Shown piece by piece: positions 35,248 through 44,917 of a stretch of 45,117 nt of DNA. The number at the start of each line of letters is the position of its first letter. Within the stretch, counting starts at the first letter, position 1. This DNA comes from Aeromonadaceae bacterium (GTDB lineage Bacteria; Pseudomonadota; Gammaproteobacteria; Enterobacterales; Aeromonadaceae). The stretch covers positions 1-45,117 of the forward strand of contig JAJOIN010000104.1 in NCBI GenBank assembly GCA_021209335.1, in the 5' to 3' direction. The notes under the pieces are model-generated. The model was not told the DNA's origin, did no database searches, and saw only the letters and a list, made by a program, of their open reading frames with translations. The position numbers were made by a program, and so were the translations under genes.

Positions 35248-36108
35248 ATGACAGAATCCTGCTGTCTTTACATAGTGCCCACCCCCATCGGCAACCTGGG
35301 GGACATCACCCAGCGGGCCGTCGAGGTGTTGGGGCGAGTGGATCTGGTGGCGGCGGAAGACACTCGCCACACCGGCCTACTGCTCAGCCATCTGCAGATC
35401 CAGGTGCCCTTGCTGGCCCTGCACGATCATAACGAGCAGCAGCGGGCCGAGCTGTTGATCGGCAAGATCCGCCAGGGGAAAAACGTGGCTCTGGTGTCCG
35501 ATGCCGGCACCCCGCTCATCAGCGATCCCGGCTATCACCTGGTGACCCGCTGCCGGGAGGCGGGGGTCAAGGTGGTGCCGCTACCGGGCCCCTGCGCCGC
35601 CGTCACGGCGCTGAGTGCCGCCGGCTTGCCCACCGATCGTTTCGCCTTCGAGGGCTTCCTACCAGCCAAGGAGAAGGCGCGGGACGATCGCCTGCAGTCC
35701 CTGATCGACGAGCCCCGCACCCTGGTGTTCTACGAGTCACCGCGTCGCCTGCTGGACACTGTGAGTGCCATCGCCCGCCTGTATGGCCCGCGCCCCCTGG
35801 TGGTGGCCCGGGAGTTGACCAAGACCTTTGAGTCCTTCTACAGTCTGCCGGCCACCGAGATGGTGGCTTGGCTGGCGGCGGATGAGAACCGTTGCCGCGG
35901 CGAGATAGTGCTGATGGTGGCGGCCGCCAGACCGGATCCCGAGGCGCTGCCCAGCGAGGCGCTGCGCACCCTGACCCTGTTGCAGCGGGAGTTGCCGCTG
36001 AAGAAGGCGGCGGCGCTGACCGCCGAGATCCACGGGGTGAAGAAAAACGCCCTGTATAAGTGGGCATTGGAGCAGGCGGATTGCGACGGGGAGGGAGAGT
36101 CCGTATAA
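35248..36108 (+). CDS. rsmI: 16S rRNA (cytidine1402-2'-O)-methyltransferase RsmI
   Basis: RsmI methylates the ribose of C1402 of 16S rRNA, complementing RsmH, which methylates the N4 of the same base and is also in this window. I start at 35248 ([24 protein letters not shown]), where GAGG is 7 bases upstream; an ATG at 35242 is one base from the GAGG and less likely. 286 residues of tetrapyrrole-methylase fold: [40 protein letters not shown] and [27 protein letters not shown]. Its stop codon sits inside the rnpB promoter -10. Confidence 0.95.
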   Translation: MTESCCLYIVPTPIGNLGDITQRAVEVLGRVDLVAAEDTRHTGLLLSHLQIQVPLLALHDHNEQQRAELLIGKIRQGKNVALVSDAGTPLISDPGYHLVTRCREAGVKVVPLPGPCAAVTALSAAGLPTDRFAFEGFLPAKEKARDDRLQSLIDEPRTLVFYESPRRLLDTVSAIARLYGPRPLVVARELTKTFESFYSLPATEMVAWLAADENRCRGEIVLMVAAARPDPEALPSEALRTLTLLQRELPLKKAAALTAEIHGVKKNALYKWALEQADCDGEGESV

Positions 36109-36109
36109 T
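36081..36109 (+). promoter_or_regulatory. Promoter of rnpB
   Basis: TTGCGA (36081-36086) and a perfect TATAAT (36104-36109) separated by 17 bases. The -10 overlaps the rsmI stop codon. A GC-rich CCGCCGCC follows, as expected for growth-rate-controlled stable RNA promoters. Confidence 0.8.
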
Positions 36110-36117
36110 CCGCCGCC

Positions 36118-36498
<381 letters not shown>

Positions 36499-36511
36499 CT
36501 TTTTTCCTGTA

Positions 36512-36533
36512 CAAGGCGCCCTCGGGCGCCTTG
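36512..36533. terminator. Terminator hairpin after rnpB
   Basis: Perfect 9-bp stem CAAGGCGCC (36512-36520) with GGCGCCTTG (36525-36533), CTCG loop. A TTTTTT run lies before it on the plus strand and TTGTTGCGTT after it. It separates rnpB from the convergent gene at 36544 and can serve both. Confidence 0.75.
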
Positions 36534-36543
36534 TTGCGTTGGG

Positions 36544-37260
36544 CTACTGCTCGGCCACCGAGGGGAAGTAGCGGCCCATGTGGTGTTGCTCGAACAGCCG
36601 GAGCAGGCGACCGCTCTTGAGCAGGCCTAACATGCCTTCATCCCACTGGCGGGCCAGCTCCTCGCCACGCAGGCTTTGGGCGAACACAGGGTAGACCCGC
36701 AGCCAGCGCAGGAACTTGATGGTGTAGCCGGGCAGGGGCCCCTGCTCGAACAGCACGCCGGCGCCCAGGTAGTAGCGGTAGCGATCGTGCGCCAATAGCG
36801 CCATGGCCTTGGCGTGATCATCCACCTCGAACCACTGCATGGGTACCCGCAGGTATTTCTCGTAACCCCAACCCCGCTGCCAGACCACATTCTGATTGCT
36901 CAGGCTCTGTTCACCCTGCCAGCCGGCGGCCCACTGCTCCTTCATCAGCGCGGCGACATCATCGGCAAACATGGCGTAGCGGGGATAGCGCAGGTCATCC
37001 ACCTCTTGCTCATAGACCCCCAGGGCGAGATCGCCGCCGCCGTGGCGGATCATGTCCAGCGAGCGTTTGTAGGGAACCATATGGATGTTGAGCTCATAGC
37101 CCAGGGGTTGATAGATAGCGCGGACCAGCTCCAGGTAGAGGCCACTGCCGTCGGCGGCGGTGAAACCCTCCCACTCCTCGCTGTAGATCTGCAGCGGCTT
37201 GGCCAGCAGGGACAGGGGTAACAGTAGGCAGGCAAACATCAGCAAGCGGGTTGGCAACAT
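36544..37260 (-). CDS. Periplasmic solute-binding-like protein (SBP_bac_3 type)
   Basis: A 238-residue exported protein. I start at 37260 (MLPTRLLMFACLLLPLSLLAKP), a clear signal peptide cleaved near residue 20. The mature part resembles family 3 amino-acid-type binding proteins: LQIYSEEWEGFTAADGSGLYLELVRAIYQPLGYEL, VPYKRSLDMIRHGGGDLALGVYEQE and, near the end, WDEGMLGLLKSGRLLRLFEQH. Many such stand-alone proteins in this group, without permease genes, have unknown ligands. No transporter partner is adjacent. It lies head to head with the mraZ cluster and tail to tail with rnpB. Function not assigned beyond the fold. Confidence 0.8.
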   Translation of the reverse strand: MLPTRLLMFACLLLPLSLLAKPLQIYSEEWEGFTAADGSGLYLELVRAIYQPLGYELNIHMVPYKRSLDMIRHGGGDLALGVYEQEVDDLRYPRYAMFADDVAALMKEQWAAGWQGEQSLSNQNVVWQRGWGYEKYLRVPMQWFEVDDHAKAMALLAHDRYRYYLGAGVLFEQGPLPGYTIKFLRWLRVYPVFAQSLRGEELARQWDEGMLGLLKSGRLLRLFEQHHMGRYFPSVAEQ

Positions 37261-37476
37261 CGTTTTATTCTCTGGCGGTGTGAGGGCAACAACCGGAATC
37301 AATTGGTTTCATTTTAGTCATGCGCCCCGCCTGGCGTGGGGTAAACCCGGGCAAGAGTGAGCCGGATCCCAATATGGCGGATTGCTCATTTTTTGTATGG
37401 CGCTGAAAATCTGTGCCTTTTACCAGATAGTCCCATAACTGGCGAGAAAAAGCCGTCGTTGACCGCGCGCGCTCCC

Positions 37477-37505
37477 TTGCATTGGCCTGGGGGCATCCTT
37501 ACACT
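37477..37505 (+). promoter_or_regulatory. Pmra-type promoter of the division and cell wall cluster
   Basis: TTGCAT (37477-37482) and TACACT (37500-37505) spaced by exactly 17 bases, about 60 bases before mraZ. The predicted start falls at about 37512, inside the first GTGG box. Confidence 0.65.
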
Positions 37506-37510
37506 CTTGC

Positions 37511-37534
37511 GTGGGGAAAAGTGGTGATAAGTGG
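37511..37534 (+). promoter_or_regulatory. MraZ operator: three GTGG boxes at 10-bp intervals
   Basis: GTGGGG (37511), GTGGTG (37521) and GTGGCA (37531) repeat every 10 bases directly at and after the predicted start point. MraZ is known to bind direct GTGGG-type repeats ahead of its own gene and to repress the cluster, so this is the expected operator. Confidence 0.75.
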
Positions 37535-37564
37535 CAATTTGTAGATCAACAGGGATGCAACGGC

Positions 37565-38023
37565 ATGCTGCGTGGGGCTCACGCCATCGCCCTGGACGGT
37601 AAGGGGCGGTTGGCGATTCCGACCAAGTTTCGAGATTGGCTACGCGATGAGTGCGATGGCCAGCTGGTCTGCACCATCGACATCAACCATCCCTGTCTGC
37701 TGCTGTATCCCCTGCCCGAATGGGAAGCGATCGAAAGAAAACTCAAGGCCCTCTCCAGCATGCAGCCGGCCGAGCGCCGCCTGCAGCGCCTACTGCTGGG
37801 GTACGCCAGTGAATGCGAGCTGGATGGTAACGGCCGGCTGCTGCTATCGGCCCCCCTGCGTCAGCATGCCGGGCTGGACAAGCAGGTGATGCTGGTAGGG
37901 CAACTGAATAAATTTGAACTCTGGAGCGAGGCCCGCTGGCTGCAGCAGGTGGCAGACGATCTGTCGGCCTTGCCCGATGCCGCCGCGCTTGGCTCCGAGC
38001 GACTACGGGACTTTTCACTCTAA
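37565..38023 (+). CDS. mraZ: Transcriptional regulator MraZ
   Basis: A 152-residue DNA-binding protein with two AbrB-like (SpoVT) repeats forming a ring that represses the dcw cluster. I start at 37565 ([25 protein letters not shown]), the family start; a longer frame from 37511 would translate the operator. Both repeats show the [13 protein letters not shown] and [17 protein letters not shown] pattern, and [24 protein letters not shown] and GQLNKFELW are strongly conserved. First gene of the cluster; rsmH follows after 2 bases. Confidence 0.96.
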   Translation: MLRGAHAIALDGKGRLAIPTKFRDWLRDECDGQLVCTIDINHPCLLLYPLPEWEAIERKLKALSSMQPAERRLQRLLLGYASECELDGNGRLLLSAPLRQHAGLDKQVMLVGQLNKFELWSEARWLQQVADDLSALPDAAALGSERLRDFSL

Positions 38024-38025
38024 TC

Positions 38026-38973
38026 ATGGAACAGCAATTTTCTCACGTGACCGTCCTGTTGGAAGAGGCCGTGGATGGTTTGGCCATCCGCCCCGACGGC
38101 ATCTATGTGGACGGCACCTTTGGGCGAGGCGGCCACTCCCGGCTCATTCTCTCCCGGCTGGGGCCCCAGGGGCGCCTGCTGGCCATCGACCGGGATCCTT
38201 TGGCCATCGCCACTGCCCGCCAGATCGCCGATCCGCGCTTCGAGATCATACCGGGCGCCTTCTCCGGGCTGGCTGGCTACCTGGCCGAGCGCGGACTCAC
38301 CGGCCGGGTGGACGGCCTCTTGCTGGATCTGGGGGTCTCCTCACCCCAGCTGGATGATGCTGAACGGGGCTTTAGCTTCATGAAGGATGGCCCGCTGGAC
38401 ATGCGCATGGACCCCCACAGCGGCATCAGTGCCGCCGACTGGCTGGCCAAGGCGGAAGAGGCGGACATCGCCTGGGTGCTCAAGACCTTTGGCGAGGAGA
38501 AGTTCGCCCGCAAGATAGCCCGGGCCATAGTCCACGACCGTGAGCAGACCCCCTTCACCCGTACCCGCCAACTGGCGGAGATGATTGCCCGGGTCAGTCC
38601 CTCCCGGGAGAAGAACAAACATGCGGCCACCCGCAGCTTCCAGGCCATCCGCATCTACATCAATTCCGAGCTTGAGGAAGTGGAACGGGCATTGGAAGGG
38701 GCGCTGACGGTGCTGGCCCCCGCCGGTCGTCTGGCGGTGATCAGCTTCCACTCCCTGGAAGATCGCATCGTCAAACAGTTTATCCGCCGCCAGGAAAAGG
38801 GGCCCGATGTGCCCCATGGCCTGCCGCTGACCGAAGCCCAGCTGGCGGGCGGGCGCACCCTCAAGTCGGTGGGCCGGGCCATCAAGCCCTCCGATGAGGA
38901 GGTGGCGCGCAATCCCCGTTCCCGCAGCTCTGTGCTGCGGGTGGCCGAGCGGTTACCGGAGCTGACCGCATGA
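38026..38973 (+). CDS. rsmH: 16S rRNA (cytosine1402-N4)-methyltransferase RsmH (MraW)
   Basis: RsmH methylates N4 of C1402 in 16S rRNA. 315 residues: [34 protein letters not shown] contains the SAM-binding glycine-rich loop, then [18 protein letters not shown] and GPLDMRMD, and the late motif [18 protein letters not shown]. No strong ribosome-binding site precedes the ATG, which lies 2 bases after mraZ, so it is probably coupled. Its TGA overlaps the ftsL start (ATGA). Confidence 0.97.
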   Translation: MEQQFSHVTVLLEEAVDGLAIRPDGIYVDGTFGRGGHSRLILSRLGPQGRLLAIDRDPLAIATARQIADPRFEIIPGAFSGLAGYLAERGLTGRVDGLLLDLGVSSPQLDDAERGFSFMKDGPLDMRMDPHSGISAADWLAKAEEADIAWVLKTFGEEKFARKIARAIVHDREQTPFTRTRQLAEMIARVSPSREKNKHAATRSFQAIRIYINSELEEVERALEGALTVLAPAGRLAVISFHSLEDRIVKQFIRRQEKGPDVPHGLPLTEAQLAGGRTLKSVGRAIKPSDEEVARNPRSRSSVLRVAERLPELTA

Positions 38974-39281
38974 GCCGGCGTGAGGGGCTGGCCTGGGAGA
39001 TAGGGCGGGATCTGGGCCGGCACAAGTTTCAGCTGTTGCTGCTGCTGGGGATCCTGGCCTCGGCCATGACGGTGATAGTGGTAACCAACATGACCCGCAG
39101 CCTGACCGCCAGCCAGAACGAGCTGTTGGATGAACGGGATCAGTTTGATATCGAATGGCGGCATCTGCTGCTGGAGCAGAACGCGCTGGCCGAGCACTCC
39201 CGGGTCAGTGAGATAGCACGGGAGCGGTTGCTGATGCAGCGGCCCTCCCCCTTGAAGGAACGCATCGTCAATCTGCCATGA
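38970..39281 (+). CDS. ftsL: Cell division protein FtsL
   Basis: A small bitopic divisome protein. 103 residues: a basic cytoplasmic N-terminus, one membrane helix at about 23-45 ([20 protein letters not shown]), and a periplasmic leucine-zipper coiled coil ([39 protein letters not shown]) that pairs with FtsB and engages FtsQ and FtsWI. It overlaps rsmH and ftsI by ATGA junctions at both ends. Confidence 0.94.
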   Translation: MSRREGLAWEIGRDLGRHKFQLLLLLGILASAMTVIVVTNMTRSLTASQNELLDERDQFDIEWRHLLLEQNALAEHSRVSEIARERLLMQRPSPLKERIVNLP

Positions 39282-41023
39282 AAGCCAAAGTGAAAAAGCC
39301 CACCCCGACCCTGGCCGCCTGGCGGTTTGGTGCCCTCTTGCTGTTCATCGGCCTGGCCTTCGTCGGGTTGGTGGCGCGGGCGGCCTGGATCCAGGTGATC
39401 GAGCCGGATCGGTTGCGGCACGAGGGAGATCTGCGCTCCCTGCGCACCACCGCCGATCCAGATGCTCGCGGCATGATACTGGATCGCAACGGCGAGGAGC
39501 TGGCGGTGTCGGTGCCCGTGGTGGCGGTGTGGGCGGATCCCAAGCAGGTGCACGAGTCCGGCAGCCTGGACAATCAGCGGGCCTGGCAGGCCCTGGCGGA
39601 TGTGCTGGGACTGGAGATGGCGGATCTCACCGGCCGGATTGCCAACCCCAAGCGCCGCTTCGTCTACCTACAGCGCCAGGTGACGGCCTCGGTGGCCGAG
39701 TACATCAATAAGCTGCGCCTGCCGGGGGTCTTCTTGCGCCAGGAGTCCCGCCGCTACTACCCGGCCGGTGAGATCAGCGCCCACATGGTGGGCATGACCA
39801 ACATAGACGGCGCCGGCATCGAAGGGGTGGAGCGGACCTACAACCAGTGGCTGAGCGGCTCCCCGGCCGAGCGCAAGGTGCGCAAGGATCGCAATGGCCG
39901 GGTCATTGAGGAGATAGGTCTGGTCAAGGAGGGCAAGAAGGCCAACAATCTGCAGCTGAGCATAGATCAGCGTCTGCAGTCCCTGGCCTACCGCTCCTTG
40001 AAGTACGCCACCGAACTGAACAAGGCCACCTCCGGCTCCCTGGTGCTGCTGGATGTCACCACCGGCGAGGTGTTGGCCATGGCCAACTCGCCCTCCTACA
40101 ACCCCAACAACCGGGGCCAATACCAGGGGTTCCGCGCCCGCAACCGCGCCCTGACCGATACCTATGAACCGGGCTCCACCTTAAAGCCCCTGGTGGCGGT
40201 GAGTGCCCTGGTGCACAAGAAGGCCAACTGGACCGAGGTATTTGACACCCGCAGCTTCAGCATCGGTGGCAAGCGGGTCACCGACAGCCACAAGATGAAT
40301 CAGGGCACCCTGGCGGACATCCTCAAATACTCCTCCAACATCGGCATGGCCCACATCGCCCTGCGCATGCCGCCGCAGGACATCCTCGAGACCCTGAACC
40401 AGTTTGGTCTTGGGTTGCCGCCGGGTACCGGTCTTGTAGGGGAAAGCGGCGGCATGCTGCCGCTGCGTACCCGCTGGTCCGATATCGAACGGGCCACCCT
40501 GGGCTTCGGCTATGGCCTGCGGATCACCCCGCTGCAGCTGGCGGCGGCCTACGCCACCCTGGCCCGAGGCGGGGTGCGCAAGCCGGTCTCCATTCTCAAG
40601 GTTAGCGAGCCGCCGGTCGGTGAGCAGGTGATCGATCCGGCCATCGCCGAGCAGGTGGTGCAGAGTCTGGCGTCGGTGGTGGAACGTGGCGGCACCGGCA
40701 CCAAGGCCGAGGTGCCCGGCTATCGGGTAGCGGGCAAGACCGGCACCGCCAAGGTGGCGGTGGCGGGTGGCTATGGTAACGACTATGTGGGCACCTTCGT
40801 CGGCCTGGCACCCGTCTCCAATCCGCGCTTTGTCATGGTGGTAGTGATCAACGAACCCAAGGGGGACGCCTACTACGGCGGCTCCGTGGCGGGCCCGACC
40901 TTTGCCGAGGTGATGTCCGGCGCCCTGCAACTGTATAATGTGCCACCCGATGCCCTGCCGGTGCCGGAAGGGGAGCGGGTCAGTCTCGCCCGTCAGGAGG
41001 TTAAAGTTGTCCCTCACACTTGA
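39278..41023 (+). CDS. ftsI: Peptidoglycan D,D-transpeptidase FtsI (PBP3)
   Basis: The septal transpeptidase. 581 residues: membrane helix at about 16-38, the PBP dimerisation region (DRNGEELAVSVPVVAVWADPK), and the transpeptidase domain from about 230. All three penicillin-binding motifs are visible: SxxK in EPGSTLKPLVAV near 297, SxN in YSSNIGMAH near 352, and KTG in AGKTGTAKVAV near 485. It acts with FtsW at the septum; FtsL and MurE neighbours are as in all gammaproteobacteria. The last 17 bases overlap the start of murE. Confidence 0.97.
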   Translation: MKAKVKKPTPTLAAWRFGALLLFIGLAFVGLVARAAWIQVIEPDRLRHEGDLRSLRTTADPDARGMILDRNGEELAVSVPVVAVWADPKQVHESGSLDNQRAWQALADVLGLEMADLTGRIANPKRRFVYLQRQVTASVAEYINKLRLPGVFLRQESRRYYPAGEISAHMVGMTNIDGAGIEGVERTYNQWLSGSPAERKVRKDRNGRVIEEIGLVKEGKKANNLQLSIDQRLQSLAYRSLKYATELNKATSGSLVLLDVTTGEVLAMANSPSYNPNNRGQYQGFRARNRALTDTYEPGSTLKPLVAVSALVHKKANWTEVFDTRSFSIGGKRVTDSHKMNQGTLADILKYSSNIGMAHIALRMPPQDILETLNQFGLGLPPGTGLVGESGGMLPLRTRWSDIERATLGFGYGLRITPLQLAAAYATLARGGVRKPVSILKVSEPPVGEQVIDPAIAEQVVQSLASVVERGGTGTKAEVPGYRVAGKTGTAKVAVAGGYGNDYVGTFVGLAPVSNPRFVMVVVINEPKGDAYYGGSVAGPTFAEVMSGALQLYNVPPDALPVPEGERVSLARQEVKVVPHT

Positions 41024-42476
41024 CGCTCTGCTCAAGCCTTACGGGCTGAGCGCACTGGCCTTGCCGTTGCGCCAGCTCACTCTCGACAGCCGGGCGGTAC
41101 AGCCCGGCGATCTGTTTATTGCCTTGAAGGGGCATCAGCTGGACGGTCGTCGTTTCATCGTCGATGCCGTGGCCCGTGGTGCCGCCGCCGTGCTGTATGA
41201 AGGGGGGGATGATTTCGTGCCGGCCCGCCAGCCGGTACCCCAACTGGCCCTGGTGGATCTGCCGCGTCAGCTCAGTGCCATCGCCGGGCATTTCTATGGC
41301 GAGCCCGCCCGTCAGTTGCAGTTGGTCGGCGTCACCGGCACCAACGGTAAGAGCACCACCACCCAGTTGATTGCCCAGTGGCGCAGCCTCTTGGGCGGCA
41401 CCGCCGGTGTCATGGGCACCCTGGGCAATGGCCTGTTCGGCCAACTGATCCCCAGCGAAAATACCACCGCCAGCGCCTTGGCCATCCAGCAGACCCTGGC
41501 GGAGCTGCTGGGGCAGGGGGCGGATCTGGTGGCCATGGAGGTCTCGTCCCACGGTCTGGTGCAGCACCGCGTGGCGGCCCTGCCGTTCTCCGTTGCGCTG
41601 TTCACCAACCTGAGCCGGGATCACCTGGACTATCACGGCGACATGGCCAGCTATGCGGCAGCCAAGCGCCGGCTGTTCAGCCAGGTGGCCGCGCCTGACA
41701 GCGTGATCAACCGGGATGACGCCGTGGGGGCTCAGTGGTTGGCGCAGATGCCACAGGCCGTGGCGTTCGGCATGGGTGACTGGCAGCCGGAGCCGGGGCG
41801 CCGCTTCCTCCAGGCGGTGTCTACCGAATTTGGTGAGCGAGGACTCACTGCGCGGATTACTTCCTCCTGGGGGAATGGTGTATTATCCGCGCCCTTGCTC
41901 GGGCGGTTTAATGTTGCCAACCTGCTGGGTGCCCTGGGCTGCCTGCTGGTGCTGGGCTATGACCTCAAGGCCCTGCTGGCCACGGCGCCGCAACTGAGCC
42001 CGGTGACCGGCCGCATGGAGTGCTTCGGTGGCGGCGACCAGCCCCTGGTGGTGGTGGATTATGCCCACACCCCCGACGGCCTGGAACAGGCCCTGCTGGC
42101 CGCCCGCCTGCATTGCCGCGGGCGGTTGTGGTGTCTGGTGGGGTGTGGCGGGGATAGGGACAACGGCAAGCGGCCCTTGATGGCGGCCATCGGCGAGCGG
42201 CTCAGTGATCGGCTGATCCTCACCGATGACAACCCCAGAACCGAGGATCCGGCCGTGATCATGGCGCAGATGCAAGCAGGGCTGCAGCACCCCGAGGCGG
42301 CCCAGGTGATCCACTCCCGCGCCGAGGCTATCCGTCTTGCCTTGGGCGCCGCTACCGCCGGCGATCTGGTGCTGGTGGCGGGCAAGGGACACGAAGACTA
42401 TCAGATTATCGGAAAGCAAAAGATGCCGTATAGCGACCGTGATACCGTCCGTCAGCTGTTGGAGGTGCGGTCATGA
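41007..42476 (+). CDS. murE: UDP-MurNAc-L-Ala-D-Glu:meso-DAP ligase MurE
   Basis: Adds meso-diaminopimelate to the UDP-muramyl dipeptide. 489 residues. I place the start at TTG 41007 (SLTLDALLKPYGLSALALPLRQLTLDSRAV) because a perfect AGGAGG lies 6 bases upstream and the product matches the family length; the longer frame from 40938 lies inside ftsI. Motifs: ATP-binding VTGTNGKSTTTQLIAQW, then SSHGLVQHRV, and the DAP-selecting DDNPRTEDPAVI, which indicates DAP rather than lysine. Its stop overlaps the murF start. Confidence 0.96.
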   Translation: MSLTLDALLKPYGLSALALPLRQLTLDSRAVQPGDLFIALKGHQLDGRRFIVDAVARGAAAVLYEGGDDFVPARQPVPQLALVDLPRQLSAIAGHFYGEPARQLQLVGVTGTNGKSTTTQLIAQWRSLLGGTAGVMGTLGNGLFGQLIPSENTTASALAIQQTLAELLGQGADLVAMEVSSHGLVQHRVAALPFSVALFTNLSRDHLDYHGDMASYAAAKRRLFSQVAAPDSVINRDDAVGAQWLAQMPQAVAFGMGDWQPEPGRRFLQAVSTEFGERGLTARITSSWGNGVLSAPLLGRFNVANLLGALGCLLVLGYDLKALLATAPQLSPVTGRMECFGGGDQPLVVVDYAHTPDGLEQALLAARLHCRGRLWCLVGCGGDRDNGKRPLMAAIGERLSDRLILTDDNPRTEDPAVIMAQMQAGLQHPEAAQVIHSRAEAIRLALGAATAGDLVLVAGKGHEDYQIIGKQKMPYSDRDTVRQLLEVRS

Positions 42477-43831
42477 TCCCCTTGCGTCTACAGGAGATCG
42501 CCGAGGCCCTGGATGCCACCCTGGTGGGGGACGACCTCACCATTCACAGTGTCACCACCGACAGCCGCAAGCTGGTGCCGGGCGGCTTGTTTGTCGCCCT
42601 GGTGGGCGAGACCTTTGACGGCCATGCCTTCTGTGCCCAAGTGGCGGCCGCCGGTGCCGGCGCCCTGCTGGTCTCTCAGCACCAGCCGGAGCTGGCCTGC
42701 CCGCAACTGCTGGTGGAGGACACCCGCTATGCCCTGGGGCTGTTGGGCCGGCTGGTGCGTGAACGCTTGCATCCCAAGGTGCTGGCCATCACCGGCAGCT
42801 GTGGCAAGACCACGGTCAAGGAGATGTGCGCCGCCATTTTGGCGCAAAACGGAGCCGTGCTGGCCACCCAGGGCAACCTGAACAACGAGATTGGCGTGCC
42901 CCTGACCCTGTTGCGGCTCACCGCCGAGCACCGCTATGCGGTGATGGAGCTGGGCGCCAACCACCCGGGCGAGATCGCCTGGACCACCAGCCTGGCCAAG
43001 CCGGATGTGGCCCTGATCAACAACGTGGCGGCGGCGCACCTGGAGGGGTTCGGCTCCCTGCACGGCGTGGCCATGGCCAAGTCGGAGATCTTCAACGGGC
43101 TGCCGGACAAGGGCATGGCCATCGTCAATGCCGATAGCGAGTTCTTCGGCTATTGGCAGCACGATCTGCCTTTCCTGACCAGCTTTGGCCTGGAGAACCC
43201 GGTGGCGGACTACCAGGCCAGAGACATACGGTTGGACGCCCTCGGGCGGGCCAGCTTCACCCTGGTCTGTCCCCTGGGCGAGGTGGACATCCAGCTGGTA
43301 TTGCCGGGCAAACACAATGTGGCCAATGCCCTGGCGGCGGCGGCGGCCACCCAGGCGTTGGGCCTCTCCCTGGAGGAGATAGCCCAGGGGCTGAGCCAGA
43401 TGGCGCCGGTGAAGGGCCGTACCTGCATGACCCAGTGGCCCGGGCTGACCCTGATCGACGACACCTACAACGCCAGCGTTGAGTCTGTGCTGGCGGCTAT
43501 CGATCTGTTGGCCGGCCTGCCTGGCTACCGGGTGCTGGCCTTTGGTGACATGGGCGAGCTGGGCCAGGAGGCACACAGCCTGCACCGCAAGGTGGGAGAG
43601 CACGCCAAGGCCCGCGGCCTGGACGCCGTGCTGACGGTGGGCCCCTTGTCGGCCCTCACCGCCGAGGCGGCCGGTGGCCAGCACTTCGCCGACAAGGCCA
43701 GCCTGTGCCAGCGGTTGACTCAGCTGGCTGAACAACAACCCCATTTGACTCTCCTGGCCAAGGGAGCGCGCAGCTCCCGCATGGAAGAGGTCATCGAGTT
43801 CATGAAGCAACTGAAGGAGCGGGCATGCTAG
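42473..43831 (+). CDS. murF: UDP-MurNAc-tripeptide:D-Ala-D-Ala ligase MurF
   Basis: Adds D-Ala-D-Ala to complete the UDP-MurNAc-pentapeptide. 452 residues of Mur-ligase fold: N-terminal UDP-binding domain ([30 protein letters not shown]), the P-loop [19 protein letters not shown] near 107, [15 protein letters not shown], and [18 protein letters not shown] near 326. ATG overlaps the murE stop (ATGA), and its own end overlaps mraY by 7 bases. Confidence 0.96.
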   Translation: MIPLRLQEIAEALDATLVGDDLTIHSVTTDSRKLVPGGLFVALVGETFDGHAFCAQVAAAGAGALLVSQHQPELACPQLLVEDTRYALGLLGRLVRERLHPKVLAITGSCGKTTVKEMCAAILAQNGAVLATQGNLNNEIGVPLTLLRLTAEHRYAVMELGANHPGEIAWTTSLAKPDVALINNVAAAHLEGFGSLHGVAMAKSEIFNGLPDKGMAIVNADSEFFGYWQHDLPFLTSFGLENPVADYQARDIRLDALGRASFTLVCPLGEVDIQLVLPGKHNVANALAAAAATQALGLSLEEIAQGLSQMAPVKGRTCMTQWPGLTLIDDTYNASVESVLAAIDLLAGLPGYRVLAFGDMGELGQEAHSLHRKVGEHAKARGLDAVLTVGPLSALTAEAAGGQHFADKASLCQRLTQLAEQQPHLTLLAKGARSSRMEEVIEFMKQLKERAC

Positions 43832-44907
43832 TCTGGCTGGCCGAGGCGCTGACGTCCTATATCTCTTTGTTCAACGTGGTGGGTTATCTGACCTTCCGCG
43901 CCATCATGGCCATTCTCACCGCCCTGGGCATCGCCCTGTGGGTGGGGCCCCACGTGATCCGTCGTCTGCAGCTGCTGCAGATCGGTCAGGTGGTGCGCCA
44001 TGACGGTCCCGAGTCCCACTTTAGCAAGCGCGGCACCCCCACCATGGGCGGCGTGATGATCCTCTTCGCCATCGCTGTCTCCGTGCTGCTGTGGGCCAAG
44101 CTCTCCAACCCCTATGTCTGGGTGGTGCTGTTTGTGCTGGTGAGCTTTGGGGCCATTGGCTTCGTGGATGACTACCGCAAGGTGGTGCGCAAGAACTCCA
44201 AGGGGCTGATTGCCCGCTGGAAGTACTTCTGGCAATCCGCCGCCGCCCTGGCGGTGGCCATCTTCTTGTACAGCACGGCCAGCGCCGATGCCCAGACCCA
44301 ACTGGTGGTGCCCTTCTTCAAGGGCTTCATGCCGGTGCTGGGGCTGCTGTTCATCCCCCTGGTCTATTTCGTGATTGTCGGCTCCTCCAATGCGGTGAAC
44401 CTCACCGACGGCCTGGATGGCCTGGCCATCATGCCCACCGTCATGGTGGCGGCGGGCTTTGCCTTGGTGGCCTGGGCCACCGGCAACGTCAACTTCGCCA
44501 GCTACCTGCACATCCCCTATGTGCTGCACGCCTCCGAGCTGGTGGTGGTCTGTACCGCCATCGTCGGCGCCGGGCTGGGCTTTCTCTGGTTCAACACCTA
44601 CCCGGCCCAGGTGTTCATGGGGGACGTGGGGTCCCTGGCCCTGGGGGCCCTGCTGGGGGTCATCGCCGTGCTGCTGCGCCAGGAGTTCCTGCTGGTGATC
44701 ATGGGCGGCGTGTTCGTGATGGAAACCGTCTCGGTGATCCTGCAGGTGGGCTCTTTCAAGCTGCGCGGTCAACGCATCTTCCGCATGGCGCCCATCCATC
44801 ATCACTATGAGCTCAAGGGCTGGCCGGAGCCGCGGGTGATAGTCCGTTTCTGGATCATCACCTTGGTGCTGGTGCTGGTGGGGCTCGTCACCCTCAAGCT
44901 GAGATAA
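43825..44907 (+). CDS. mraY: Phospho-N-acetylmuramoyl-pentapeptide transferase MraY
   Basis: Transfers phospho-MurNAc-pentapeptide to undecaprenyl phosphate, making lipid I. 360 residues, ten membrane segments. The conserved aspartate-rich sites are present: [17 protein letters not shown] near 113, [13 protein letters not shown] near 190, and the cytoplasmic [15 protein letters not shown] near 320 with its histidine cluster. It uses the carrier lipid that UppP, also in this window, regenerates. It overlaps murF by 7 bases. Confidence 0.97.
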   Translation: MLVWLAEALTSYISLFNVVGYLTFRAIMAILTALGIALWVGPHVIRRLQLLQIGQVVRHDGPESHFSKRGTPTMGGVMILFAIAVSVLLWAKLSNPYVWVVLFVLVSFGAIGFVDDYRKVVRKNSKGLIARWKYFWQSAAALAVAIFLYSTASADAQTQLVVPFFKGFMPVLGLLFIPLVYFVIVGSSNAVNLTDGLDGLAIMPTVMVAAGFALVAWATGNVNFASYLHIPYVLHASELVVVCTAIVGAGLGFLWFNTYPAQVFMGDVGSLALGALLGVIAVLLRQEFLLVIMGGVFVMETVSVILQVGSFKLRGQRIFRMAPIHHHYELKGWPEPRVIVRFWIITLVLVLVGLVTLKLR

Positions 44908-44917
44908 GGACAGGCAC

